DNA from: Vanrija pseudolonga
Taxonomy: Eukaryota; Basidiomycota; Tremellomycetes; Trichosporonales; Trichosporonaceae
Assembly: GCF_020906515.1 (NCBI RefSeq)
Contig: NC_085851.1
Coordinates: forward strand, 3,596,001 to 3,660,000
Length of the DNA stretch: 64,000 nucleotides
Direction of reading: 5' to 3'
In this document: positions 42,770 through 52,618 of the stretch, piece after piece
How the letters are laid out: each line of letters begins with the position of its first letter
Numbering within the stretch: the stretch's first letter is position 1
Notes under the pieces: model-generated
The model's input: the letters and a program-made list of their open reading frames with translations, nothing else
What the model was told of the DNA's origin: nothing
Database searches by the model: none
Translations under genes and position numbers: made by a program

Positions 42770-44098
42770 CTAGGCCATCTCGACGTCGCCGTCGCCCTCG
42801 ACATCTTCCCAGCCGCCCTCGTCGGCCGCGTCGTCCTCCGCCTCCTCGTTGACTGCGGGCTGGACGCCGCGCGCCTCGAGGCCCTTGAGCAGCTCCTGGA
42901 TGTGCGCGCCGATGCCCTCGTCGGGGTACTCCTGCTCGGTGAAGAGCTTGGCGGCCTCGAGCAGCGCGCGCATCGACTCGGCATAGTTCTCCGCCACGGT
43001 CAGGGGCTTGTCCTCGTCGTTGTCGTCGTTGGACGCCGCTGCGAGCAGCGTCGGGTCCGCCTCGACAGCCTCCCCGCGCAGGTGGTACGCCCAGCCCTCG
43101 AGGTACGCGCCCTCGACCTCGAGCGAGTCCTCCTCGCGCACGGTGGACAGGATGTCCAGCGCCTCGAGGTGCAGGTGGTGCTCGAGGAGCAGGCGCGCAA
43201 ACGTCAACCGCACCGGCAGACCCGGGAGCATGGGGTCGACTGTTGTCGTCAGCGCGCCGTCGCAACATCACCACTCACATGGATCCCGGCCCTCAAGGTC
43301 AGAGTACACCTGCAGAATCGTCGCCTTGGCCTCGTCAAACTTGGACTGCGAGAGGCGGATGGACGCGAGGGTAAGGAGCACCTCTGGGTCATTCGGTGCG
43401 ACCGACACGGCGCGCGCGATCAGCGCGTCGCAGTTATTTGACGCCTCGGCCTCGAAGCTGCGTGCGTGATGAGCCATACTCATCTGCCAAGTCCCCACAG
43501 CCACTCACCACAGGTCGCTCATCCAGATCTCAATCATGGCAATCAGCGAAGTGACCGCCATGCGGCGCTCCTCCTCCACCTCGGCGGGGTCCGCGGCCTT
43601 GCCCTTGCCCTTTCCGTTCAGCTTGTTCTCAATCATGGCCGCCGCGGTCGAGTAGTACCCCAGCGCCTCCTGCGGCTCGGATGCGCTCTGCGCGAGGTAG
43701 AGGTATGGCGAGGGGGAGCTGGGTGGCTCGGCCGTGTGCGGGGGGAACAGGTGGAGGAGGTGCTGCCGGCCCTGTCAGTGACTCTGTAGGGTGAGGTTGG
43801 ACCGGGCAACCCACCTCGCGTCCCTTGTCTCCATCACCCTCCTCCAGCTCTGCGACGCCAAGCAGCTCGCGCGCCTCAAGATTGGTCGGCTCGAGCTGCA
43901 GCGCGCGCTCGAGGAACTTGATCGCCAGGTCAAAGTTGGACTGCGCGAGCAGGACGTGCGCCTTGTCTTGTTGTTAGTGACGCCAGGAGGGAGGAGCTCA
44001 CCAATGAGACCTGGGACATCGGCAGCCGAACCTGACGGCGCAGGCTTAGGTGCCTTCGCTACTGCTCCCTTGCGCGCCTTGGACTTTGTCTTGACCAT
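42770..44098 (-). CDS. ACL4: TPR chaperone of ribosomal protein L4
   Basis: Exons 44098-44002, 43966-43815, 43762-43509, 43457-43279 and 43239-42770 give 383 residues; yeast Acl4 has 387. Acl4 binds newly made Rpl4 and escorts it to the nucleus for 60S assembly. A Lys/Ala-rich start is followed by TPR helices (KAHVLLAQSNFDLAIKFLERAL; EVLLTLASIRLSQSKFDEA; RLTFARLLLEHHLHLEAL). The C-terminal 60 residues are strongly acidic (AEDDAADEGGWEDVEGDGDVEMA), as in Acl4, where the acid tail helps hold the basic client. A Ser/Thr-rich loop interrupts the second repeat. It is tandem with RAT1 upstream. Confidence 0.88.
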
Positions 44099-44182
44099 TG
44101 TTTTGTCGTGAGGTCGTGAGATGGATACTGTCAACTTGGAACACCAGTTCAACGCGACGAAAACGCAAATATTGGATAGCAT

Positions 44183-44188
44183 CACGTG
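44183..44188. promoter_or_regulatory. E-box CACGTG upstream of ACL4
   Basis: The palindrome TCACGTGA (CACGTG core) lies 85 nt before the ACL4 start codon, next to the CRE-like tandem repeat at 44203-44236. Confidence 0.4.
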
Positions 44189-44202
44189 ACTGGATTCTAA
44201 AT

Positions 44203-44236
44203 GACGTCGGAACCGTAACGACGTCGGAACCGTAAG
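44203..44236. repeat. Tandem 17-nt repeat with two GACGTC sites
   Basis: Two copies of GACGTCGGAACCGTAA plus one variable base lie head to tail in the ACL4 promoter (282-nt gap after RAT1). GACGTC, preceded by T in the first copy, is the core of a CRE/ATF site. The copies differ only in the last base. Confidence 0.8.
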
Positions 44237-44380
44237 AACTTAACTTGATCTTTGAGCATGTTTCTCATGATGCATATGATGGCAGGTGGTGCTACATGTA
44301 CACTATGCTGTTACTCCTGAAACAAGGTGTGGAAGAGAGCTGAGGTTATTTCACAAGGCGGGGAAAATGGAACGTGGAGT

Positions 44381-47300
44381 TTAGTAGCGACGATGTTGGC
44401 CTCCTCCGCCAGCGTTGCCGCCACGGCCGCCGCCATAAGAGCTGCCGCCGTACGAGCCACCGCTGCCGCCGCCGTAGCCACCGCGAGGGGCTGGGGCACC
44501 ACCGTAACCACCATAGCCACCACCACCTCCGTAGGAAGACGGAGGCTGGCCATAGCTTGATGGAGCCGCTCCGTAAGGGTTAGGCCTGCCACCACCACCG
44601 CCGTAGGGGTTGGGTGGGGCAGCGGCGTACGGGTTGCGGGCTCCGGCAGAGCCGTAGCCGCCGTATCCACCACCGCCGTAGCCACCGCCATAGCTACCAC
44701 CATTTCCTCCACCGTATCCGCCTCCACCGCCATAAGCGTTGACAGGAGGCGCAGCATACGGGTTGCGTCCACCGCCTCCGTAACCGCCACCGCCGCCGTA
44801 ACCCCCGGCACCACCACCAAAGCGGTCCGCACCGGGAAGATTCCGGACGGGGCCGTGGTCACTACGGCCTCCGCGAGGTCCACGGTCACCACCACGCCCG
44901 GGTCCGTCATTCGAATAGCCGTTGCCAGGCCCATGGCGCCCTCCACGGCCACCTCCTCCCTGGCCACCACGGCGAACAAAGTCCTTGTCAGACTCGGTTA
45001 ATCGTGGCGCCTTCGGGCGGTATCCTCGTAACAACTCGGAGCGATGCCTGTGCGTCTGACGGGGGAAGTAGTAGCGGACAGAGATGGCGCTGTTGTTCTC
45101 CAGGTCGGGACACTCCTCAATTCCAGGAATCGGTGTTTCGAGCGTCGAGTTGGGGACACAAGATGGGTCAGCCAACACCGAGCCGCTCACACCATATGAG
45201 AGCTTGGTGTCAACAGGAACAGGCTGTCGTTTGTTTAGTACTTCATCTAACGACATTCCGGTAACACTCACTGCCGACGGCGCCTTGACCGTGTAGAGGG
45301 AGCAGAAAGGATCGTAGAGCATGTTTGCCTCGGCGATGAACATGACGTTGTCGCCCCACTTGTTGCGGCGCTTCTCGTCATCTGTCAGCAAGTTGACCTT
45401 GCTTCCCAGGGCGTCAAGGAGACGCTTTTGGTCAATGAAGGGCAAGAGGGCCACGCCCTGCCATGCCATCTTCTTGCCGTTCATGTCAATCTCAAAGTCG
45501 GATGGGTAGAAGTCGAGAATCGGCGAGTCCTCGTTGATCATCAACTCCTGCAGAGGAGGAGGAAGGTGGATGCGAGAGGCGGCAGGGAAGACACCAAGCA
45601 GCTGGGCGAACGGTGTGAACGGCTGGCTGACCTTGAAGCTAATGTCCATGTCCTTGATGTCGGTAAAGTCCTGCGCGAATGGAGCGTAGTGGTAAGGGTA
45701 GAACCAATCCCACGCAGGGACACCCTGGTAGTAGTACTCGAGCACCCAGCAGAGACCCTCCATGTAGTGGGTGGTGATCTGCCTGATGAACTCCTTGTCA
45801 GAGAGCTCGATGCCAAACTTCTGCCTGTAGTAACGCTCCCTGTAGCCAGGCTCGAAGAGTCGCACAGTGTCCTCGTAGTCGACGGTACCGTCGGGGTTGA
45901 CCTTAAGCTTCTTCTTGGTGACATGTGCGTCGTCGGGGTTGGCTGGGTCCTCGGCGTCCTCCTCCTCCTCTTCATCCTCGTCATCGTCCTCGCCCGCCTT
46001 CCTCTTCTTGCCCGTAGCAGCGGCCTTTTCGTCCACGTCCATCGACTGGTCGGCGTCGTCGTCGGCGTTGTCGTCGACCTCCTCCTCCTCCTCAGGCTTG
46101 ACGTCTTCAGAGTCCTCTGGCTGCTCCTCATCAGGCTTCTCCTCCTCGGCCTGTTCCTCCGTCTCAGGCTTGACATCGGCGTCATCCGCCGGGGCGTCAC
46201 CGCTTAACTCGGCCTTTAACGCTTCAGCCGCCGACATGTTGGCCATTCGAATGGCCTTGCGGTTGTTGACAATGTCGCTGTTGCTGCCGCTCATAGCAGC
46301 CAGGCCCTCCTTGAGAGACTTGGCCTGCTCGGCGTAGCTGAGCTTCTTGCCAGGCTTGCGTGCTGGTGGAGCGGCAGCTTCCTTGGGCTCCGTGTCAAAG
46401 CCCGGGCGCTGCGGTAATGAGGGGTGCTTCTTGTCGCCGCCAGTGTTTGTCGGCGGCACGGTAACATATTCCTGCCCGTTCATCACCATCTTGCCTTCTC
46501 TGGCCATCTCTTCGTCCTGGCGTCTGTGGTCCTCCATCCGGCGGCGCTTCTGCCTGGCCTCGTCTCTCTCCTCGTCCTGCTTGCGCTGGCGGAAGATTTG
46601 GTCCTCTTGCGCGGACAAGCCGTCAAGAATGTACTGGGTACGCTCCAGGTTGACCTTGCCGTTGTTGGTGAGGTAGCCGCCCATGCGAGGAAGCTCGGCC
46701 TTCCAGATCTTGAGGAGGTTGTCGATGGCGCCCTCGCGGATCTCGAGCGACGGGAGATGCGGCAAGAAATCGTTACCAACAAAGAAGATGAGGAAGATCC
46801 AGTCGTCAATGGCAAGCTCCGAGTTGAAGGGGAAGGGGCAATGTGGGACGTTGAGTTCAACCTGGAGGTACTCTCGCAAGATGGAGACGTCGAGCCAGAT
46901 GAACGGCTTGGGGTCGACGGGCTTGGCCTTCTCCACAACGTTGGGGTCCTTGGCCTTCTTGGGCTGCCTGCAGTTGGCAGCAATGTGTCCCGGCTTGTCG
47001 CAGTTGGTGCAGACCGGGCGGCCACCTCTGTTTTGGCTCTGGGCGAACACATCCTCACGCAAGACACGGAAGTTGGGCTCGTGCGTGGCGAGCGAAAGCA
47101 TGATCAAATCGGCGTCGAGTCCGTAGATGGCATGCGACGTGTTGGGGTTCCAGTCGGCGTATGTCCTTTGCCTCCTGATCCAGTCGACAATCTTGTGCTC
47201 ACCCTCACCGGGCACTGACGAGTCGGAGATGATGACCTTCATCTGGATACGTTAGTCTCTGCACTCTAGGACTTGTCACTCACGTCCTTCCATCCAGGGT

Positions 47301-47967
47301 CCTCGGTTAGCTTCCTGGAAACCCAGTACTTGAGACTGTTGGAGAGCAGGTCCATGAAAGGTGTGCCGGGTGTAATCGCGTTCGTGTCCCACGACTTTTT
47401 GTTCTTGGTCTCCTCAGAAACAGTTTGGCCCATGGCCTCGAACATCTTGATGGCTTGCTTCTTCTCCTCGTCCTTCTCGGCCGCCTCCTGCGCGGCGCGG
47501 AAACGACGGGATCGCTGCTGGTTCATCTTGGCACGCGGCGCGACACCGTCAATGGCCATGACAATGACCTTGCGGGGACGAGCCATGTTGATGACTCGCT
47601 CGGTGTACTTGAAGATCTCGACCATCATCTCCTCCTCGGTCTCGGGGGCAGGCTTGCCTTCCGGATGTGTACAGGGGTGGACGATACCGTTCATGTCGAC
47701 TGACACGGGGGGTCAGCACACGCATCTCGCCGTCCGAAGCCGCGCAACTCACGATACAGGTTATCGACCTCGAATCCATTAGGGTTCTCCGACTCGAACT
47801 GAATGGGGACCTCGACGATCTCCCCATCGATGCCGCGTACCTTGGACGGCGTGTCCTCGACCACCTTTTGGATGATCTTGGGGTACTTCCTCGACAGCCA
47901 TCGGAAGAGGGCGGGAACACCCTGGAGCGTGTTAGTGGGTTCACGGCGGCAACGAGCAACCCACCAT
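44381..47967 (-). CDS. RAT1: Nuclear 5'-3' exoribonuclease Rat1/Xrn2
   Basis: Exons 47967-47965, 47921-47753, 47699-47284, 47242-45272 and 45223-44381 give 1133 residues. Rat1 degrades RNA with a 5' monophosphate, ends Pol II transcription and processes rRNA and snoRNA. The start [17 protein letters not shown] is the XRN signature; [21 protein letters not shown] and the catalytic acids [13 protein letters not shown] follow. A CCHC zinc knuckle (Cys274, Cys277, His282, Cys287), typical of Rat1, comes next. The middle has a Lys/Glu-rich linker. The C-terminus is an RGG/GYGG repeat tail ending QHRRY. The first exon is the ATG alone. The 48-nt intron 45271-45224 has no stop in frame, so it could be retained (1149 residues). 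It is divergent from TVP38. Confidence 0.95.
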
Positions 47968-48478
47968 GTTGGCAGATGACTTTGTTCAGATCCCAGGTGG
48001 CAAAACAATGAAGAAGAGAGTCGCGATTCGAATCTCTAAGGCTCGAGTGTCGAGGGTCACGGAGAGTCCTGAGCACGAGCGTTATCACACGTCCAATGTC
48101 GCCTTTCCTAGCCGCTCGTTGTCGATCTGATTGCCCCGTCGAGAATGGGCTGTCGAACGCGTGTTGAACTGGGGTCTAGGATGAGTTGAAAGGAAACCAC
48201 CAAGCCGAGGTGGAGTTGAATGCGGCAGTGATAATCGTCGTCTCGAACAAAGGCGGCGCGGGAGTAAATTGCCACCCCGGGATTAGGACTATCACCGTGC
48301 TGCGATCGCAGGGACCCCGCATCTGATAGCTGGCCGATGATGACAAGGCAGTGTTGGTGCGGGCCGCAGAGACGGCAACGGCGGCAGCGCGGGCAGTGCT
48401 TGCTTGGGTTAGGCGGCAACCCAATGCCACGATCCACAACCCGCAGTCCTCTCGACGACTTGACTAACTGCTACTACA
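47968..48478. promoter_or_regulatory. Divergent promoter region RAT1 / TVP38
   Basis: A 511-nt gap between the start codons at 47967 (minus) and 48479 (plus). No coding exon is seen. It contains the palindrome GATTCGAATC near 48025, which does not fit a tRNA. Confidence 0.5.
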
Positions 48479-49665
48479 ATGTCAAACTCGCACCGACCCA
48501 ACATGACAACATTCAGAGGCACAATAGAGGCTTGGGTGCACAAGGCGCTCAAGCCGTACAGGAAGATGAGCAAGAAGAGCAAGGTGAGCAAGACGCGTGG
48601 CGTGTGTGTTTGTTATTCGGTGACTGACCTCGCTCCCCCTCCAGTACACGTTCTGGTACGCAGCACCTCGTCGTCTTGACCTCAGGCCTCACTAACCACC
48701 ACCCTAGGGGTATCTTTGCAGCGCACATCATCGCCGTGGCGATCATCATGATCATCACGCCGAAGCGCATCGGCCACTTCTTCAACGGCATCGCCGTCAA
48801 GCTCCAGGATATGGGCTGGAAGGGCATGCTCATCATGTCGCTCGCCGTCAGTGAGTTGTTGAAGGCTCGCCACCTGGTTCCAACTGACCCCCAGTCCTCT
48901 CATCCCACCCGCCGCTCTTCGGCTTCTCGGGCTCGATGACGCTCATCGGCTTCGCGTGGGGCATCTGGCCTGGCTTCCTCATCGCGTCGCTCGCTGCCCT
49001 CGCCGGCGCAGCTCTCTCCTTCCTCTCCGTCAGAGTAGGTGTACAGTTGTTCGATTTACCTAACGCCCAGCTCTTCTTCCTGGACTGGATGCGCCGCATG
49101 GGCACGGGCAGGAACAAGCAGTGGGAGGCATTCGGACACGTCATGCGGGAGAAGGGTTGGCCGCTCGTCGCCATGATCAGGTGGTGCCCGCTTCCCTGGG
49201 CCATTGGCAACGGACTGTTTGCGGTGAGTTGGCCGCTCTTGTGCATGTGTGACAAGGCTGACAGTTGCAGTCCATCGATGGTCTCGAGTTCTGGCACTTC
49301 ATGCTCGCCAACGTGTGAGTGGAGCTGTGTAGCGGAGGCGGCAAGCTAACCCACGCAGCCTCTACCTCCCCCGCCTCTTCATCCCCGTCTTCATCGGCTC
49401 GCGCCTCAACTCGCTGACGGACGACGGGCCGGACAACAAGCCCGACCCGCTTCGCTTCATCCTCAACATGCTGTCCATCGGCGGCTCGGTACTCATCTCC
49501 ATCGCCACGGGCGTGTGGATCTACCGCCTGACGCTGGAGCAGATTCGCAAGCTGGACAATGGCGAGCCGGGCGAGGGCGAGCTTGCGGCCGAGGCACTAG
49601 AGAGCACGGCCCTGCTCGGCGACTTCAGCGACGACGAGGAAGTAGAGGAGCTTATCCCCCGCTAG
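48479..49665 (+). CDS. TVP38: TVP38/TMEM64 (DedA-like) Golgi/ER membrane protein
   Basis: Exons 48479-48583, 48645-48655, 48708-48850, 48895-49034, 49071-49223, 49271-49314 and 49359-49665 give 300 residues. The TVP38/VTT-domain family is linked to Golgi membranes and vesicle traffic. The family core is seen as LFGFSGSMTLIGFAWGIWPGFLIA and MIRWCPLPWAIGNGLFA, followed by LEFWHFMLANVLYLPRLFIPVFIGSRL, with four to five membrane helices and an acidic C-terminus. Exon 2 is 11 nt (TAC ACG TTC TG). The 36-nt intron 49035-49070 keeps the frame and has no stop, so retention would insert 12 residues in the loop after the second VTT segment. Confidence 0.9.
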
Positions 49666-49736
49666 ACTACGACCGCCTGTACAACCGATAGAGTGCTTGT
49701 GTCTTGTGTCCATCTATACAACAATTACATGTAGAA

Positions 49737-50908
49737 CTATGCGTACCAGTTGAGGAACAGCAGCGCAAAGCTCGCACCAAAGAGGAAGACTAGCAAGAAG
49801 AGCCTTGCCTCCCCGCTGCGCTCCTTGGCCTTCTTGAGCTGCTGGTTGGCCTTGCCCATCTCGGCGACGCTGCCCACGGCCTCATCGTACAGGCGGTCCG
49901 TGATCTCGGTCTGCTGGACGAGGTGGCGCACGAGCTCGGTCTGCATGGCGCTGATCTCGAGCAGGCTCTTCTCGGCCGCGAGGACAGAGTTGAGCTGGCT
50001 CTCCATCTCGTTGAGGAGCGTCGAGTTCTCCGACTCAAACTGCTGCAGCTGGGCGGCAGACAGCTGCTGCTCGATCGGCGCCTCGTCGGTCGGTATGATC
50101 GGCAGGGCGGCCGGTGCGACGGTCCGCACCGCGTTCTTGCCCTTTGCCAGGTCGGCACCGACCTGCAGCGACGCAATCTCGCGCGTTGCGCCGCCGCCTA
50201 GCGTCCGGCTCCTCTCCTCCCGCCGCTTGGCGCGCTCCTCCTGCATGTCTGCCTGCGTGGCCGACAGCTTGGCGAGCAAGTTTGTCAGGGTCCAGATGAT
50301 GCTCGACCGATGTGCGGTCAGCAGGGGCTCGGACGTGTCGACCGCCACTGGTGCTAGCGATGGGAGGAGCTGGAAGAGAGCCGAGGCCGGTGGTGCCGTC
50401 TTGGCTTGTCGGGCTGGACGAACGTCAGTATGCCGTCGCCTTGCCCGACTCACCCTTCTCTTCTGCCTCAAGGTCGCCGACGCGCTCGCGACATCGCCGC
50501 AGGATCATCTTGGTGCGCACGTCGATCTCGTCGCGCTCCCGCTCAGAAAGGTACTTGGACCCCTCATACCGCTTGAGCTCATCGCCGCCATCGTTGCGCG
50601 CGCGGCGGGACAGTGGCGGCGGGACGTCGGTGGAGAGGTACGGCTTGCGGATGGCCTTGAGGGTGCGCTGGAGCTCGGACAGGTGGCCGTACTGCGGATG
50701 TGTGTGAGCTTTGTATCGGATGCGACAGCGGCAGCGGCGGAGTCTTGGCACGCACAATCTGGTACGCCTCTTTGAGGAACCTGTCGTCCTGCTTTGGTGC
50801 GAGTGGTTTCCGCGACTTGGATGGCCCAGCGCCGGGTGTCGCAGCGGCCTTTTTGGATCCCTCGGCGATGAGGGAGCGAAAGTCGCCCGTCTGGTCAATG
50901 TAGACCAT
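49737..50908 (-). CDS. UFE1: ER Q-SNARE of the syntaxin-18/Ufe1 family
   Basis: Exons 50908-50756, 50691-50454 and 50413-49737 give 355 residues. Ufe1/syntaxin-18 is the ER-resident t-SNARE for retrograde Golgi-to-ER vesicles. The N-terminus DQTGDFRSLIAEG recalls the syntaxin-18 N-terminal domain. A C-terminal coiled coil (heptads from about 270, with Gln in the central layer: AMQTELVRHLVQQTEITDRL) is followed directly by the anchor LFLLVFLFGASFALLFLNWYA ending in FLNWY, a form of the FLDWY end of Stx18. A Lys/Arg/Glu-rich linker (about 170-200) precedes the SNARE motif. The start ATG at 50908 gives the conserved MVYIDQTGDFR. It is divergent from the RasGAP gene over 1.7 kb. Confidence 0.87.
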
Positions 50909-52618
50909 GGTGGGGACGGAAGGAAGGAGGAGTGGGGGCGGTGTGTGAGATGTGTGGTGTTAATGCCACGACTTGACTTGGCCGTTGTTGTCGCGTCGTC
51001 GTTTGAATATGGTCGTCACTGAATTGTCTCGTCACAATGGATGCAGTCACAATGGATGCGGCGGGTTGCATGATGATGATGCGCTGGTCTCCCACGGTGG
51101 TATCCTTGGTCAACTCGCCGGTCCAGGTCATGTTGCGTGGCTGGCTCCATGTAGTTTTTCCGGTACGAGGTGGGCGCGGTGGGCGCGTGTGGGACGTGTG
51201 GGCAGGCAACTCTGCAAACTCTACGCGTGCGCCGAGTTGCGAGTTTCGGAGCATATTAGTGACCCCAACCTACTTGCCTGCTTGCCCAACAGGCATCAAC
51301 CCTTTGCCCACGCCGCCGCCCGACACAATTAATCCTCACTGGCGGTGACAAGATGGTTGCAGACCCTGAAACATGCAGCAGTGGCGGCAATGCATCAAAA
51401 AGACGAGAGCTCGCTATCAATGGCCACGTCGAGAGCGTTGTTTCCTGTTGTTGCTACAGAATAGAACACTGAGAGATCCAAAGGATGCGTCGATGCGTCT
51501 GGCGCGCGCGTGCGCGTGTGCGCGTCGAGGAAAGGAAGCTCAAGGGGCGTGTGAGAGTCTCGAGTCTCATCGCGCGCCAGCCCGCTCAAGGTTGCTTCCT
51601 TCCTTTCGATCAGGCTGGCTTGCTGGGGCCGCTGCACAGTGTACTAATGCACCAGCACTGCCAGCGTGCCAGCCTTGCGCCAGTGTCTGGCGCCAGTGCG
51701 CGCCGTGGCGTCCCGTCCGAGCTGCAAGCACCAGCGCCCCGCCTGTTCCCTTGGTTCAAGTTGCGCCCCGTCGTCCCTGACTTTACGCCCCCGATGCCGC
51801 GCCGCGCCACACACTATTGAACAGAGGAGTAGAGCCACAGAAAGTGCACGCGGGGCCAGCAAGGGAAGGAAGGGGGAGGTGCTTGACCCATCACTGCGCG
51901 CCCCCCGCCCCGAGACGACGACGACGACCACTACGACTAGACCGAGTTGAAGTGCTGTTCCCCGGCACCTTTGGCTGCTGGGTGGGTGGGGGCGGTAGTA
52001 CATTGCCATGCAAAACGACGCTGCTCTGCGACACGACACCTCTGCAGAAACGGGCCAACCGTTTTCAGGGTCCAAAGACGCCAGGTCCAGGTCGTCGACG
52101 TGCCGTGCCGCCGACCGACCTGCCTGCCTGCATTGCCTGGTGCTGCCTTGGCTGGCTGGGTGCGCGCCGCGGCGGGTGCTGACCTGCAACGCATGCATGC
52201 ACGCTACACCACCAACTTGCGCTACACGACCACGACCTACCTCACTCACACCAGTACCATCTACCTACCCACCCACCACCACACTGACCTATACCACCGT
52301 GCGTTTGGCAAAGTCGGTCGGGGACGTCTGATCTTTCCCGCCCTACAACGCCGCAAGCCCTCTCCGTCAACCCAACATCCTCCCAACCACACACCCACAC
52401 ACACACACTATCACCATACCCAACGCGCCGCGCGAAACTCGATCTCCCATCGCACTCTCCTCATCACCACCCCCCACCCCCACCCCCCCTCCTCACCCAC
52501 CTTTGACCCCCACCCAACATCAATCAACATTCCAGCTGCTCACTACATCCCGCATTCTCTCCACCCCCCTTCTCATGACCGCTTAGCCAGCGAGGTCCAC
52601 AAGACTGCATCGACAAGG
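50909..52618. promoter_or_regulatory. Long divergent gap UFE1 / RasGAP with CA-rich leader
   Basis: A 1.7 kb region without a supported gene. It holds a 15-nt tandem repeat (GTCACAATGGATGCA, second copy ending G) at 51031-51060. From about 52200 to 52560 it is CA- and CCAC-rich, with little G, like a long unstructured 5' leader of the RasGAP mRNA. Open frames here are Arg, Ala, Cys rich and unlike proteins. Confidence 0.5.
51031..51060. repeat. 15-nt tandem duplication
   Basis: Two adjacent copies of GTCACAATGGATGCA, identical except for the last base, lie 123-152 nt upstream of the UFE1 start codon. Confidence 0.8.

Noticed and set aside
48005-48045. tRNA-like B-box (GATTCGAATC) near 48025
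   Set aside because: The T-arm cannot pair on either strand and no matching A-box or acceptor stem is present; it is a chance palindrome.
51644-52249. 201-codon minus-strand open frame in the UFE1/RasGAP gap
   Set aside because: It contains a Val run from a repeat, no domain, and lies across the CA-rich leader.
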